From: CAYUAI01 sp964442745
GTDB taxonomy: Bacteria; Pseudomonadota; Gammaproteobacteria; S012-40
NCBI GenBank assembly: GCA_964442745.1
Contig: CAYUAI010000007.1
Location: forward strand, 1-64,000
Direction of reading: 5' to 3'
DNA: 64,000 bases
The translations under genes were made by a program, and so were the position numbers. This document shows, piece after piece, positions 16,066-23,691 of this stretch. Each line of letters opens with the position of its first letter. Positions within the stretch are counted from its first letter, which is position 1. The notes below the pieces were generated by a model. The model ran no database searches. It was not told where the DNA came from and saw nothing but the letters and a program-made list of their open reading frames with translations.

Positions 16066-18912
16066 TTAATATACTGCTTCAATAACACCGTCATCAGCCT
16101 CACTCTTTGCATACCGAGCCGGCTGTAATTCACCTAGGGCAGCAAAACTTCTTTTTATCCAATTGTCATAAACGCCTTTTTTAACGTTTTCAACATTAGC
16201 AACATGCGCTTCAATTGCTTTTTCTTCAAAAGGATAAGCTTGCTCTTCCAATAACAAGTTATACTCCTCAATCTCTTCTTCTGACAACCCTTTAGGACGT
16301 TCAGAATTTAATAAATCTTTGCCCAATGTCGCATATACCTCAGCCACTCGATATGTCGATGCGGTGGTAAATTCTTCGACATTATATTTTAGGGTGTCCT
16401 CGAAACTCTTAAGTGCGACCGTCATTAATCGTTTCTTTTTTCTCAAGCTTTTTTTCAAAGGATGCACAATCGGGCTATTTGCAAAAGAAGAAAAACGCTG
16501 TTCTGCAAGCATAAAGGAAGCTTTCGCCGCCAAATAAGCCATCCTATCTGTCCGATTTTTTTTTAATGTCTTATCCACTTTCACCATCGCTTTAAGCCAA
16601 AATTTAGCAGATTTTTCCTGTCCCACTTGTTGATACAATTGTACCAGTTTGAAACGTGCCTCCATGGCGGGCTCGAAAGGCTGAGAATATTGTTTAACAT
16701 AGTTTTTATATGCGGCAATCGCTCGTTTTTTTATCCCCGCTTTTTCATAAAATTCAGCGGCCACCCAAAACGAGGCACGCTTTTTTTCACCGGTTTTTAG
16801 CTGGCCGGCAATGATTTCATATTCACGAGCCGCTTTTTCAAAGTCATTGGTTTGTTGATAAACAAAAGCTAATTTTTCGGGAATATCCGCCTGCAATTTA
16901 TGGCGAGGATAGGATTTTTTAAACGCTTCTAAAATAACTGTGGCTGACTTCCACATTTTCAGTTCAATCATAATGGCGGCGGCATCAAAATCAGCCTGTG
17001 GTCGAATAGAAGCCATCGGGGTCAATTGAGCCACGCGCTGAAATTCTAATAATGCCCCTTTTTTATCATCATTTTTTTGTTTAACTTCGGCATTTTTGAA
17101 CAACGCCACGGCCAGTCGCTCTTGGTATGCAATGCGATCCTTTTTGGATAGGGTATTTAACGCCAGAATTTTTATATAGTTTTCTTGAGCAAGAATATAA
17201 TTTTGATTGCTAAAAGACGCTTGGCCAATGACTAATAAGGCGGAGTGCTGCAGTTTTTTATCAAGTGCAGGCCCCATCGCCAATAACTCTTTTGCAACAA
17301 CGATTGCTTTTTCTATTTTGTTGTCTCGGTAAAAATTATCCGCCAGTGTGGCCATCAGCGCAGGCACACGAACATCGCTCGGAAATGTTTTGACAAACAA
17401 TTCAATATTCAGATCAAATCTTTCTTTCCAATGTGTTTTCGCTTTGCTGTTCTTTAATGTGGGCAGGTATTTTTGATAAACAATAATCGCCGCATAACCC
17501 GCCTCTGCACTTTTTGGGTGCTTGGGCGACTCGTATGCAGACTTGCTATACGCCGAAATAGCTTCTTTATATTTTTTTCTTTCCGTATATAGCTCACCTA
17601 ATAAAAAATAGTATTGCGCCAGCTTAGCATCACCAGGAAAGGCATCAATATATGCCAAATACCAGGTAGTGGCTTCTGTATAATCGCTCTCTCGACGTCG
17701 CTGCTGAGCACGGGCATGATAGAATGAACTCAATTCATCAAGAATTTTCTTTAAATCATCTTTTGTATGAATACGTGCCGCCCCATCGAGCTGCTTCCAG
17801 TAATCGCTTTTGACACCAAAACTTTTTACATACTGTTTTCTTGCTAACAACGCCGATCGAAAAAATTTTCCTTTGGCATAAGTGTCAATTTGCTTTTTTT
17901 GCATAAAAGGTGACATCGTATGTAAAGGTCGACGTTTAGCGAACTGCCCATAAACTTCGGCGGCATCACGCAGGCGATCATGTTCCTGATAATATTCCGC
18001 CAAATTCATATAAATAGCTAATTCGTAAGGTTTTTGGCCTCGCTTGGCAAAAAAATCATTCACGGCGGCCACTCCATTCCAATAAGAAAAGCTTAAATTG
18101 ATGGCCCGATACACATCATTCAACAATTCTTTTTCCGGTCGACTTAACCCGTCAAAACTAGTCTTGCCAGATTCATCAACCTGCACAGGAAGTCGTTCAA
18201 ATAAGCTGAAAAAAGTATTCACCGACTCTGAATATTTTTCTTGATTAAATAAGCTCCAGCCTAGTTTATGTAATGCCCGCTCAAAATAAACCGAATCTTT
18301 ACCCTGTTGAACAACTTGTCGATAGGAAAATGAAGCTCGTTGATATTTTTTTAGGAAAAATGCACTCTCACCCTGTCGAAAATACGCTTCAACAATATAT
18401 TCACTTTTTGGATAACTTTTGATGAGTTTAGATAACGCACGTTGTGCGCTTTTAACTCGACCACTGCGCTCATACGCTCTCGCTAAACGATATAATATCC
18501 AGTCATTGCGAGGATCTTTAGGATTTTTCTTCAAGAAATCTTGATAAAGCTTAATGGCATTTTTATAATTTTTGGTCCCCCTGGTTTCTTTTTCCTCTAG
18601 CGCCTCCGTTGCTTTATAGGCCTCTAAGAAGGCATCTTCGCGCTCACTAAACGCCTTGTCATCACCCGCTTCCATTTCTAGATCGGCTAAACGGCTTAAT
18701 ACCTCCGAGTAACGGGGATGATTCACTGGTGCTGACTCTAAAAACGCTCGATATTTCTCTCGCACATCTTCCTTGCTACTCACTTGAACATTTTTCTTTT
18801 GAATCTTGACAGTGCGCTTCTCTAAACTTTTCAAGGTGGCCGGCTTATTACTTGCGCATGAAATACAAAACAAAAAAATGAGGCATAGCAAAGCAGATAA
18901 GCACAGCCTCAT
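16066..18912 (-). CDS. Large TPR-repeat lipoprotein
   Basis: 948 residues. The signal sequence ends CISC, with the likely lipidated cysteine at 19; Cys at -3 is unusual for a lipobox. The rest is almost all alpha-helical tetratricopeptide-like repeats, for example WILYRLARAYERSGRVKSAQRALSKL, AYFRQGESAFFLKKYQRASFSY, YYFLLGELYTERKKYKEAISAYSKS and FWVAAEFYEKAGIKKRAIAAY. Such long TPR lipoproteins occur in Agl/Glt-type complexes (GltE and AglT in Myxococcus). I expect an outer-membrane-anchored periplasmic scaffold. It overlaps the next upstream gene by 4 bases. Confidence 0.8.
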   Translation of the reverse strand: MRLCLSALLCLIFLFCISCASNKPATLKSLEKRTVKIQKKNVQVSSKEDVREKYRAFLESAPVNHPRYSEVLSRLADLEMEAGDDKAFSEREDAFLEAYKATEALEEKETRGTKNYKNAIKLYQDFLKKNPKDPRNDWILYRLARAYERSGRVKSAQRALSKLIKSYPKSEYIVEAYFRQGESAFFLKKYQRASFSYRQVVQQGKDSVYFERALHKLGWSLFNQEKYSESVNTFFSLFERLPVQVDESGKTSFDGLSRPEKELLNDVYRAINLSFSYWNGVAAVNDFFAKRGQKPYELAIYMNLAEYYQEHDRLRDAAEVYGQFAKRRPLHTMSPFMQKKQIDTYAKGKFFRSALLARKQYVKSFGVKSDYWKQLDGAARIHTKDDLKKILDELSSFYHARAQQRRRESDYTEATTWYLAYIDAFPGDAKLAQYYFLLGELYTERKKYKEAISAYSKSAYESPKHPKSAEAGYAAIIVYQKYLPTLKNSKAKTHWKERFDLNIELFVKTFPSDVRVPALMATLADNFYRDNKIEKAIVVAKELLAMGPALDKKLQHSALLVIGQASFSNQNYILAQENYIKILALNTLSKKDRIAYQERLAVALFKNAEVKQKNDDKKGALLEFQRVAQLTPMASIRPQADFDAAAIMIELKMWKSATVILEAFKKSYPRHKLQADIPEKLAFVYQQTNDFEKAAREYEIIAGQLKTGEKKRASFWVAAEFYEKAGIKKRAIAAYKNYVKQYSQPFEPAMEARFKLVQLYQQVGQEKSAKFWLKAMVKVDKTLKKNRTDRMAYLAAKASFMLAEQRFSSFANSPIVHPLKKSLRKKKRLMTVALKSFEDTLKYNVEEFTTASTYRVAEVYATLGKDLLNSERPKGLSEEEIEEYNLLLEEQAYPFEEKAIEAHVANVENVKKGVYDNWIKRSFAALGELQPARYAKSEADDGVIEAVY

Positions 18913-20804
18913 GGTTTTTCACCTGCCTCCGTCGAATGGTCAAGAATTTGTGCAATCGCAAACCGTACTTGAGCTAGATAGGTCACTATTTGCTGTTGTT
19001 GCTGCCTTAACTTGGTCGATGCAATATGCTGTAAATAAGTTTCATGTTTATTGACTAACTGCGTCAGCAGACCCCATGACTGCTGCATTCGCTGTTGCAT
19101 TAGAAACAGGGATTTACTACTTAGCACATCGTCATTTGAGTTGAAATTGCTCGCATCATCCAAAATATTTTTTTGACGATCAAGCCGCGATAAGCCCGAT
19201 TCGATACTCAACATCGCCTGATTAATGTGGTATACTCTTTTTTCAAATTTGCTGGCAATATTCCACAATAAAGTACCCTGGAGAATCTCTAACCGCCGAT
19301 ACAACAGGGATGAATTATATTTTGCTGGCAAACGACGAATATCCTCATCCAATAATTCAAGCTGTAGCAATTGATTTCTTTCATGCACATTCGCCACCGC
19401 CACAAAATTTCCATTCTTTGAGATTTTATTTATTCTTGATGAAAACCAATCATGCTTTTTTTTCAAGGCCTGTTGGTTTCTGCTGGCTAACTTTTGTTTC
19501 AATTCTGGCAATGTTTTTTTAAATAATTTCGCACGTAATTTAATTGAGTTATCGTAGATATCTAAATTGTCACGCCATACCGAAATTCCTTTTTTTAATG
19601 CTAAAAGGTCACGATAATTGGCAAATACACGTTGAAAATTTTCATCATTTAATAAAAATTGAATAAATTGCCCTTGTCTCGTTTTCGCGATGGAGCCCAA
19701 GTATCGAGAGAGTGCGACATCATTAAATTGTCCTTCGATGATAATCTTTGAAAAAAAATCACCTTGACTGACTGTATTTAACAGGCGATCGAATTTTTTT
19801 TGTATTTGTTGATATCGGTCTATGGACTTTTGATAAAAATCCAGCGCTTGTGACAAAGCATTGAGTTGACTAAATGCATAAGGGGCGGCTAACAAGGCTT
19901 CTTGTACCGTCGCATCCAAAAAATCTCTTTGGCTTAGTTCAAGCCACGGCACCAATGCCCGATCAAATTGCTGATTATTGGAATGCGCCCAACCTAAACC
20001 GAGTAAAGCTTTATTGGAAAACGGTCCATGCAATCTGACCTTCTCTAAATAACGAATCGCTGAATCACTCTTTTTTTCTCTTAAGAATAAGTAACCTAAT
20101 GTTAAATTAGCTTTATCTTTTAGTGCAACAATATCTTCCCTTTCACTATCGAGTTCCCCCACATCAGCTAATATAGTAACTCCTTTATTGCGATCTCCAT
20201 ATTTGATCAAACTAATTCCAAGATTAAATTGCCCAAAAGGCCGCCAATCGGATAATTTTGATATTTGCTTTAAAAAATCTACCGCGGCATCAAAATTTTC
20301 ATTATTTATATTGACATTGCCTTGCAAGTAATAATATTCATCTTTAAATGCATTTGGCAAATGTGTTTCAATATTGGCCAAGGCACTTGCTGCCGCCGAT
20401 AAGTCACCTTTTCGCAAATGGATTTTAGTCAGATAGAACCACGTTAAGTCGGTTAAATAAAGCGGGATATTACGCTTCTGTAAATTTTGAAAAATTTGTT
20501 CAGCTTTATCATATAGACCATAAGATAAATAGATCCCAGTCAGCATCGACTCCATTTCAATATCGTTGCCAGGCAACTGATTGAGGCGCTCAAATGTTTT
20601 GAATTTATTTAGCGCCGTAAAATAATCATCCGTATAGAGATGAAAAAGAACCGTCCGATAGCGAAGTTCTTTTTTATAATCACCATTTTCTTGCTTGACT
20701 GTTTTTGCGATTAATGGTTGACCATACCACACAGAAAAAATCAAGAAAAAAATGAAAATCAACTTGACTGGTTTAATGATTGCTCTTACCGTAAACGACG
20801 TCAT
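18909..20804 (-). CDS. Exported TPR-repeat protein
   Basis: About 631 residues from ATG 20804, which has GAGAT a few bases upstream and gives a basic signal sequence (TVRAIIKPVKLIFIFFLIF, cleavage near LIA). A GTG at 20858, 4 bases from the preceding stop, is an in-frame alternative. The N-terminal half has TPR units (YFTALNKFKTFERLNQLPG, AALANIETHLPNAFKDEYYYLQG, ALLGLGWAHSNNQQFDRALVPWLEL); the C-terminal 250 residues are long charged helices likely to form coiled coils. It resembles the GltD-type periplasmic component in architecture and context only. Confidence 0.75.
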   Translation of the reverse strand: MTSFTVRAIIKPVKLIFIFFLIFSVWYGQPLIAKTVKQENGDYKKELRYRTVLFHLYTDDYFTALNKFKTFERLNQLPGNDIEMESMLTGIYLSYGLYDKAEQIFQNLQKRNIPLYLTDLTWFYLTKIHLRKGDLSAAASALANIETHLPNAFKDEYYYLQGNVNINNENFDAAVDFLKQISKLSDWRPFGQFNLGISLIKYGDRNKGVTILADVGELDSEREDIVALKDKANLTLGYLFLREKKSDSAIRYLEKVRLHGPFSNKALLGLGWAHSNNQQFDRALVPWLELSQRDFLDATVQEALLAAPYAFSQLNALSQALDFYQKSIDRYQQIQKKFDRLLNTVSQGDFFSKIIIEGQFNDVALSRYLGSIAKTRQGQFIQFLLNDENFQRVFANYRDLLALKKGISVWRDNLDIYDNSIKLRAKLFKKTLPELKQKLASRNQQALKKKHDWFSSRINKISKNGNFVAVANVHERNQLLQLELLDEDIRRLPAKYNSSLLYRRLEILQGTLLWNIASKFEKRVYHINQAMLSIESGLSRLDRQKNILDDASNFNSNDDVLSSKSLFLMQQRMQQSWGLLTQLVNKHETYLQHIASTKLRQQQQQIVTYLAQVRFAIAQILDHSTEAGEKP

Positions 20805-20861
20805 AGCGATCTCTATAGTTAGAGGCATTAGTGTCATTGATACACTTGGGGTTAACACAAA

Positions 20862-21392
20862 TCACCATTCTTTGACTAAAAACTCGGGTTGCTGTTTATT
20901 AACCGCATCAGTAATTGTCAATTCAAGAAAAACGGGTAATGTTTTTTTCTCAAGATGATGAGTTGTTGCACGCTGATATTCTCTGTCTTTAGGGCCTTGG
21001 CCAATAAGCACAGCAATCAAGGTATGTTTTCCCGGTTTATAGTTACCCAAAAAAAGCCGCTGTACAGCCCCTTTTTCTAGCGCTTGGATTTCTCGTTCCG
21101 AGTAGATATGGCTCGATACCAACTTCCCATCAATTTTAATTTTGACAGATTCTAATTTAAAAAACTTACCGACATCCATCGATAAAAAAACACTGACCTG
21201 GGTGCTACTTGGAAACATTAATTCCTCTTCAAGGATCGATAAATCCCTGTTTAAATTAATGATCTCGCTTTTGAGCTGCTGAACTTGTGCATCCAGGCTA
21301 CGTGCGGCTGAACTGGCATCATTTTGCTCTGCAACGGCAATGTAGGGTACTACCATCCATAAGAAAAGTATAACTGTTATCCTAGGTGACAT
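20862..21392 (-). CDS. Exported coiled-coil and beta-domain protein of the Glt-like cluster
   Basis: 176 residues: signal peptide (cleavage near AVAEQ), a coiled coil (about 30-58, SLDAQVQQLKSEIINLNRDL), then a beta-rich domain with STQVSVFLSMDVGKFF, VKIKIDGKLVSSHIYSEREI and LFLGNYKPGKHTLIAVLIGQG. Similar proteins in gammaproteobacteria have sometimes been labelled AraC-like regulators, but there is no helix-turn-helix here and the signal peptide makes that label wrong. It is the first gene of the downstream block, just before the exported TPR gene. Function unknown; a periplasmic adaptor is the best guess. Confidence 0.7.
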   Translation of the reverse strand: MSPRITVILFLWMVVPYIAVAEQNDASSAARSLDAQVQQLKSEIINLNRDLSILEEELMFPSSTQVSVFLSMDVGKFFKLESVKIKIDGKLVSSHIYSEREIQALEKGAVQRLFLGNYKPGKHTLIAVLIGQGPKDREYQRATTHHLEKKTLPVFLELTITDAVNKQQPEFLVKEW

Positions 21393-21947
21393 ATTCCGGC
21401 CTCATCACTTTCAGTATTTTTGCAACGATAAAAACCATAAAACAAAAGCTAAGCCAACATTGAGCCACTTATCATTTAATCTCACTTGATCCTTGATTCC
21501 ACAGAAATTTTTTGTCAGTCGGCCATACAACAACGTATGGCCTCCTTCAGAAAATCCCGGTGAAATTAATTTTCATCGCGATTTTCAACCGCGAGGCAGC
21601 CCAATGTCGGCTTAGCACTCCAATACTTGATTCGCTTAAAAAATATCGGTGGCAAATCAACCTATCCTGTTTGTGCATTTTCCCCGATGAGCTAAAATGC
21701 ATGGTTATTTCACAACCACATCGAACACGTAGCGTCCCATTTTTTCATAAAACACATCTAAAACTGACAAAATAACACACTTAAAACCTAGATTTCATAT
21801 CAGGCATACAAATATGCCAATTTTTTTGATTTCACACTATATTTGTTTCTGAGTAAACAGAATATTTATGCCATGAGCAAACGATCCAAAAATAGCCCGC
21901 AATCCAGCGCTCAAGCACGCTCGCCTACCCAAGTGAATCATACCCGT
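21393..21947. other. Intergenic region between the two blocks of the Glt-like cluster
   Basis: 555 bases without a supported gene. It should hold the promoter of the nine-gene block below it. It contains a perfect hairpin at 21521-21542 and a small hairpin with a T7 run on the plus strand (GGCATA/TATGCC at 21803-21818, T-run 21821-21827). An 87-codon plus-strand frame beginning with TTG at 21512 lies between them but looks accidental. Confidence 0.4.
21521..21542. promoter_or_regulatory. Perfect 8-bp inverted repeat upstream of the nine-gene block
   Basis: GGCCATAC, six-base loop, GTATGGCC. It lies about 130 bases upstream of the coiled-coil gene start. With no T-run on the relevant side it could be an operator or an mRNA leader hairpin; the sequence does not decide. 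Confidence 0.35.
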
Positions 21948-22613
21948 TTAAAAGAATACCCCTAAAGAAAAACTTGTTTCGACATTATGGCTAAACTTTT
22001 TCTTGCCTAAAATATCTGTTTCAAACTCATACCCTTTCGCTTCAAACCGAATAGATAACCAGTCATTAGCGAGTACCCGTAATCCCATCCCTAACACCAC
22101 AGTAAAAGAATCCCCTTCACTTTCAAAATGGGTGTTGCCAAGACCAAATAACACATAACCTGATGAAGTTAACACGCGAGAGCCAAAATAAGACTCACCA
22201 GGCAACACATTATAACCGAGCGAGAGCGAATAAAACTCAATCCCAATTTCTTTACTATCAAACAATGGAAGCGATAGTTGACGAAATGAATCATCGCTTA
22301 TGGTGGCTTGGCCCCAAGCACCTTCCAGGAAAAAATCTTCGGTCGCATGCAAACCTAAGCGTATACCACTCACCACACTTGATCCAAAATCTTCGACATT
22401 AAGTGCGCCAGCATAGAGACTTACTTCAAAATCTTCCGTATCAATTTTTGGCACTTCAATTTCACGCCGCTCCAATTCAGGCTCGATAATAGGTACCGAA
22501 TTAGATAAATGATAAATAGGTTCAGCAGCAGCGGCGGTTTCGGCTTGCCACAATGACATAAAAACCCCCAGCAGCAAGAACCCACATAAAAAATATCGTA
22601 GTGAAAACATCAT
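21948..22613 (-). CDS. Outer-membrane beta-barrel protein (myxobacterial OMP_myx_plus type)
   Basis: About 222 residues from the ATG pair at 22613/22610. A signal peptide ends near ETAAAAEP. A polar segment with EPELERREIEVPKIDTEDFE precedes a small barrel of alternating strands (VSLYAGALNVEDFGSS, GIRLGLHATEDFFLEGAWG, EFYSLSLGYNVLPG, YVLFGLGNTHFE, SFTVVLGMGLRVLANDWLSIRFEAKG) ending in Phe-Phe, a typical barrel C-terminus. This matches the outer-membrane barrel family found beside AgmX and TPR genes. A longer frame from 22727 begins with TTG and lacks a signal sequence. Confidence 0.75.
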   Translation of the reverse strand: MMFSLRYFLCGFLLLGVFMSLWQAETAAAAEPIYHLSNSVPIIEPELERREIEVPKIDTEDFEVSLYAGALNVEDFGSSVVSGIRLGLHATEDFFLEGAWGQATISDDSFRQLSLPLFDSKEIGIEFYSLSLGYNVLPGESYFGSRVLTSSGYVLFGLGNTHFESEGDSFTVVLGMGLRVLANDWLSIRFEAKGYEFETDILGKKKFSHNVETSFSLGVFF

Positions 22614-22741
22614 CGCTTGCAAAGCTTTCTTATCATACCGTATCTGTTGGCAAAACAAATCACCTGGCAACTGATTTTTTTTAAGCAAACGACAGCGTCT
22701 TATTATTCTTGTATTTGATAAAATCAAAGGATAACCCCAAA

Positions 22742-23581
22742 TTAAAAATAGGCAGATAGCCCCACTTGAAAATCAACATATTGATTTGACGAGTCTTGAC
22801 CTTCCCGTCCCTTATCGCCATCTAATGAAAAATGTATCTTAGCTGTCGTCCGCAAATAAAAACGATAACCAAGCTTAAATCTAACACCGAGTCCACTATT
22901 CGCAATCACTTGATCAAATTCCTTTCCGCCAGCCACTGTATCACTTGGCACATTTTTTAAATAACCAAAGCCACTGACAAAATAGGGCACCACTAACCAG
23001 TGAGGAAAAAACTCAATCATAACGCCACCATAATATAACTTTGAACTCGAGAAAACGCCCATTGACTGAGCAACGGTCATTTCTGCTGAAAGGCTACTGA
23101 GCATACGATAACGCGCTATAAAAGAGACAATAGAATCACTCGCAAACCAGCCACTGGCTATCCCTAACTCAATTTTCTGACTTTCTTTTATGGCATCAGA
23201 TACTCGTTCAAATGGCGCTGTGTGCGTACCAATCATCATGGTTCGCTCCATATGCTTTAACGAAACCCATCCCGTTTTTTCATCCGCCGCACGCACTTGA
23301 TACCAGTTTGTTTTTCGTTTAATCAAACGAACAATCTCACCTTGCTCTGCTACGTGAAAAATAGGAAAACCACGGCCTGGTCCGGTATGTAACTCAATAT
23401 ATGACCCAGTGACTTGCACATCACTGGCCAAGGCGGGTACAACAAACAAACAAGCCATGAGCAAAGTGACTGGCAAAACAGGCATGTTAAAAGACGGTAC
23501 AAGATACATTTCTATTTTTTTTAATATCAGAAATATTTGCATAATGAATATCAACGCAACCCCCAAAACATATAAATACAT
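22742..23581 (-). CDS. SH3-domain outer-membrane beta-barrel protein
   Basis: Up to 279 residues. The start is uncertain: ATG 23581 (used), ATG 23509 or ATG 23485; the last gives the shortest signal peptide (MPVLPVTLLMACLFVVPALA). A bacterial SH3 domain follows (about 55-115: YIELHTGPGRGFPIFHV, GEIVRLIKRKTNWYQV, GWVSLKHM), then a barrel-like region with strands ending YVDFQVGLSAYF. SH3 domains of this type bind peptidoglycan, so it may anchor the barrel to the wall. It lies between the cytochrome-like lipoprotein and the other barrel on the same strand. Confidence 0.75.
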   Translation of the reverse strand: MYLYVLGVALIFIMQIFLILKKIEMYLVPSFNMPVLPVTLLMACLFVVPALASDVQVTGSYIELHTGPGRGFPIFHVAEQGEIVRLIKRKTNWYQVRAADEKTGWVSLKHMERTMMIGTHTAPFERVSDAIKESQKIELGIASGWFASDSIVSFIARYRMLSSLSAEMTVAQSMGVFSSSKLYYGGVMIEFFPHWLVVPYFVSGFGYLKNVPSDTVAGGKEFDQVIANSGLGVRFKLGYRFYLRTTAKIHFSLDGDKGREGQDSSNQYVDFQVGLSAYF

Positions 23582-23611
23582 GCAACCAGCCTAAAACCTA
23601 CTTAGCACCCG

Positions 23612-23632
23612 TCCATGTGATATTGCTTGATC
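23612..23632 (-). promoter_or_regulatory. Shared upstream motif, copy 1
   Basis: On the minus strand it reads GATCAAGCAATATC followed by ACATGGA, 30 bases upstream of the SH3-barrel gene. A near copy lies upstream of the HzsA-like gene (26679-26700). The shared core CAAGCAATATC could bind a common regulator. Confidence 0.35.
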
Positions 23633-23691
23633 CTGATGCGAAATACAGGTTAAAAAAACCTTCGCAACCATTATTTCATTGATGGCAAAGA

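Noticed and set aside
20862..21392. AraC-family regulator label for the 176-residue protein
   Set aside because: It has a signal peptide, a coiled coil and a beta domain, and no helix-turn-helix.
21512..21775. 87-codon plus-strand frame in the gap of the Glt-like cluster, followed by a T-run hairpin
   Set aside because: TTG start without a ribosome binding site and no protein-like composition; kept only as a possible small-RNA region.
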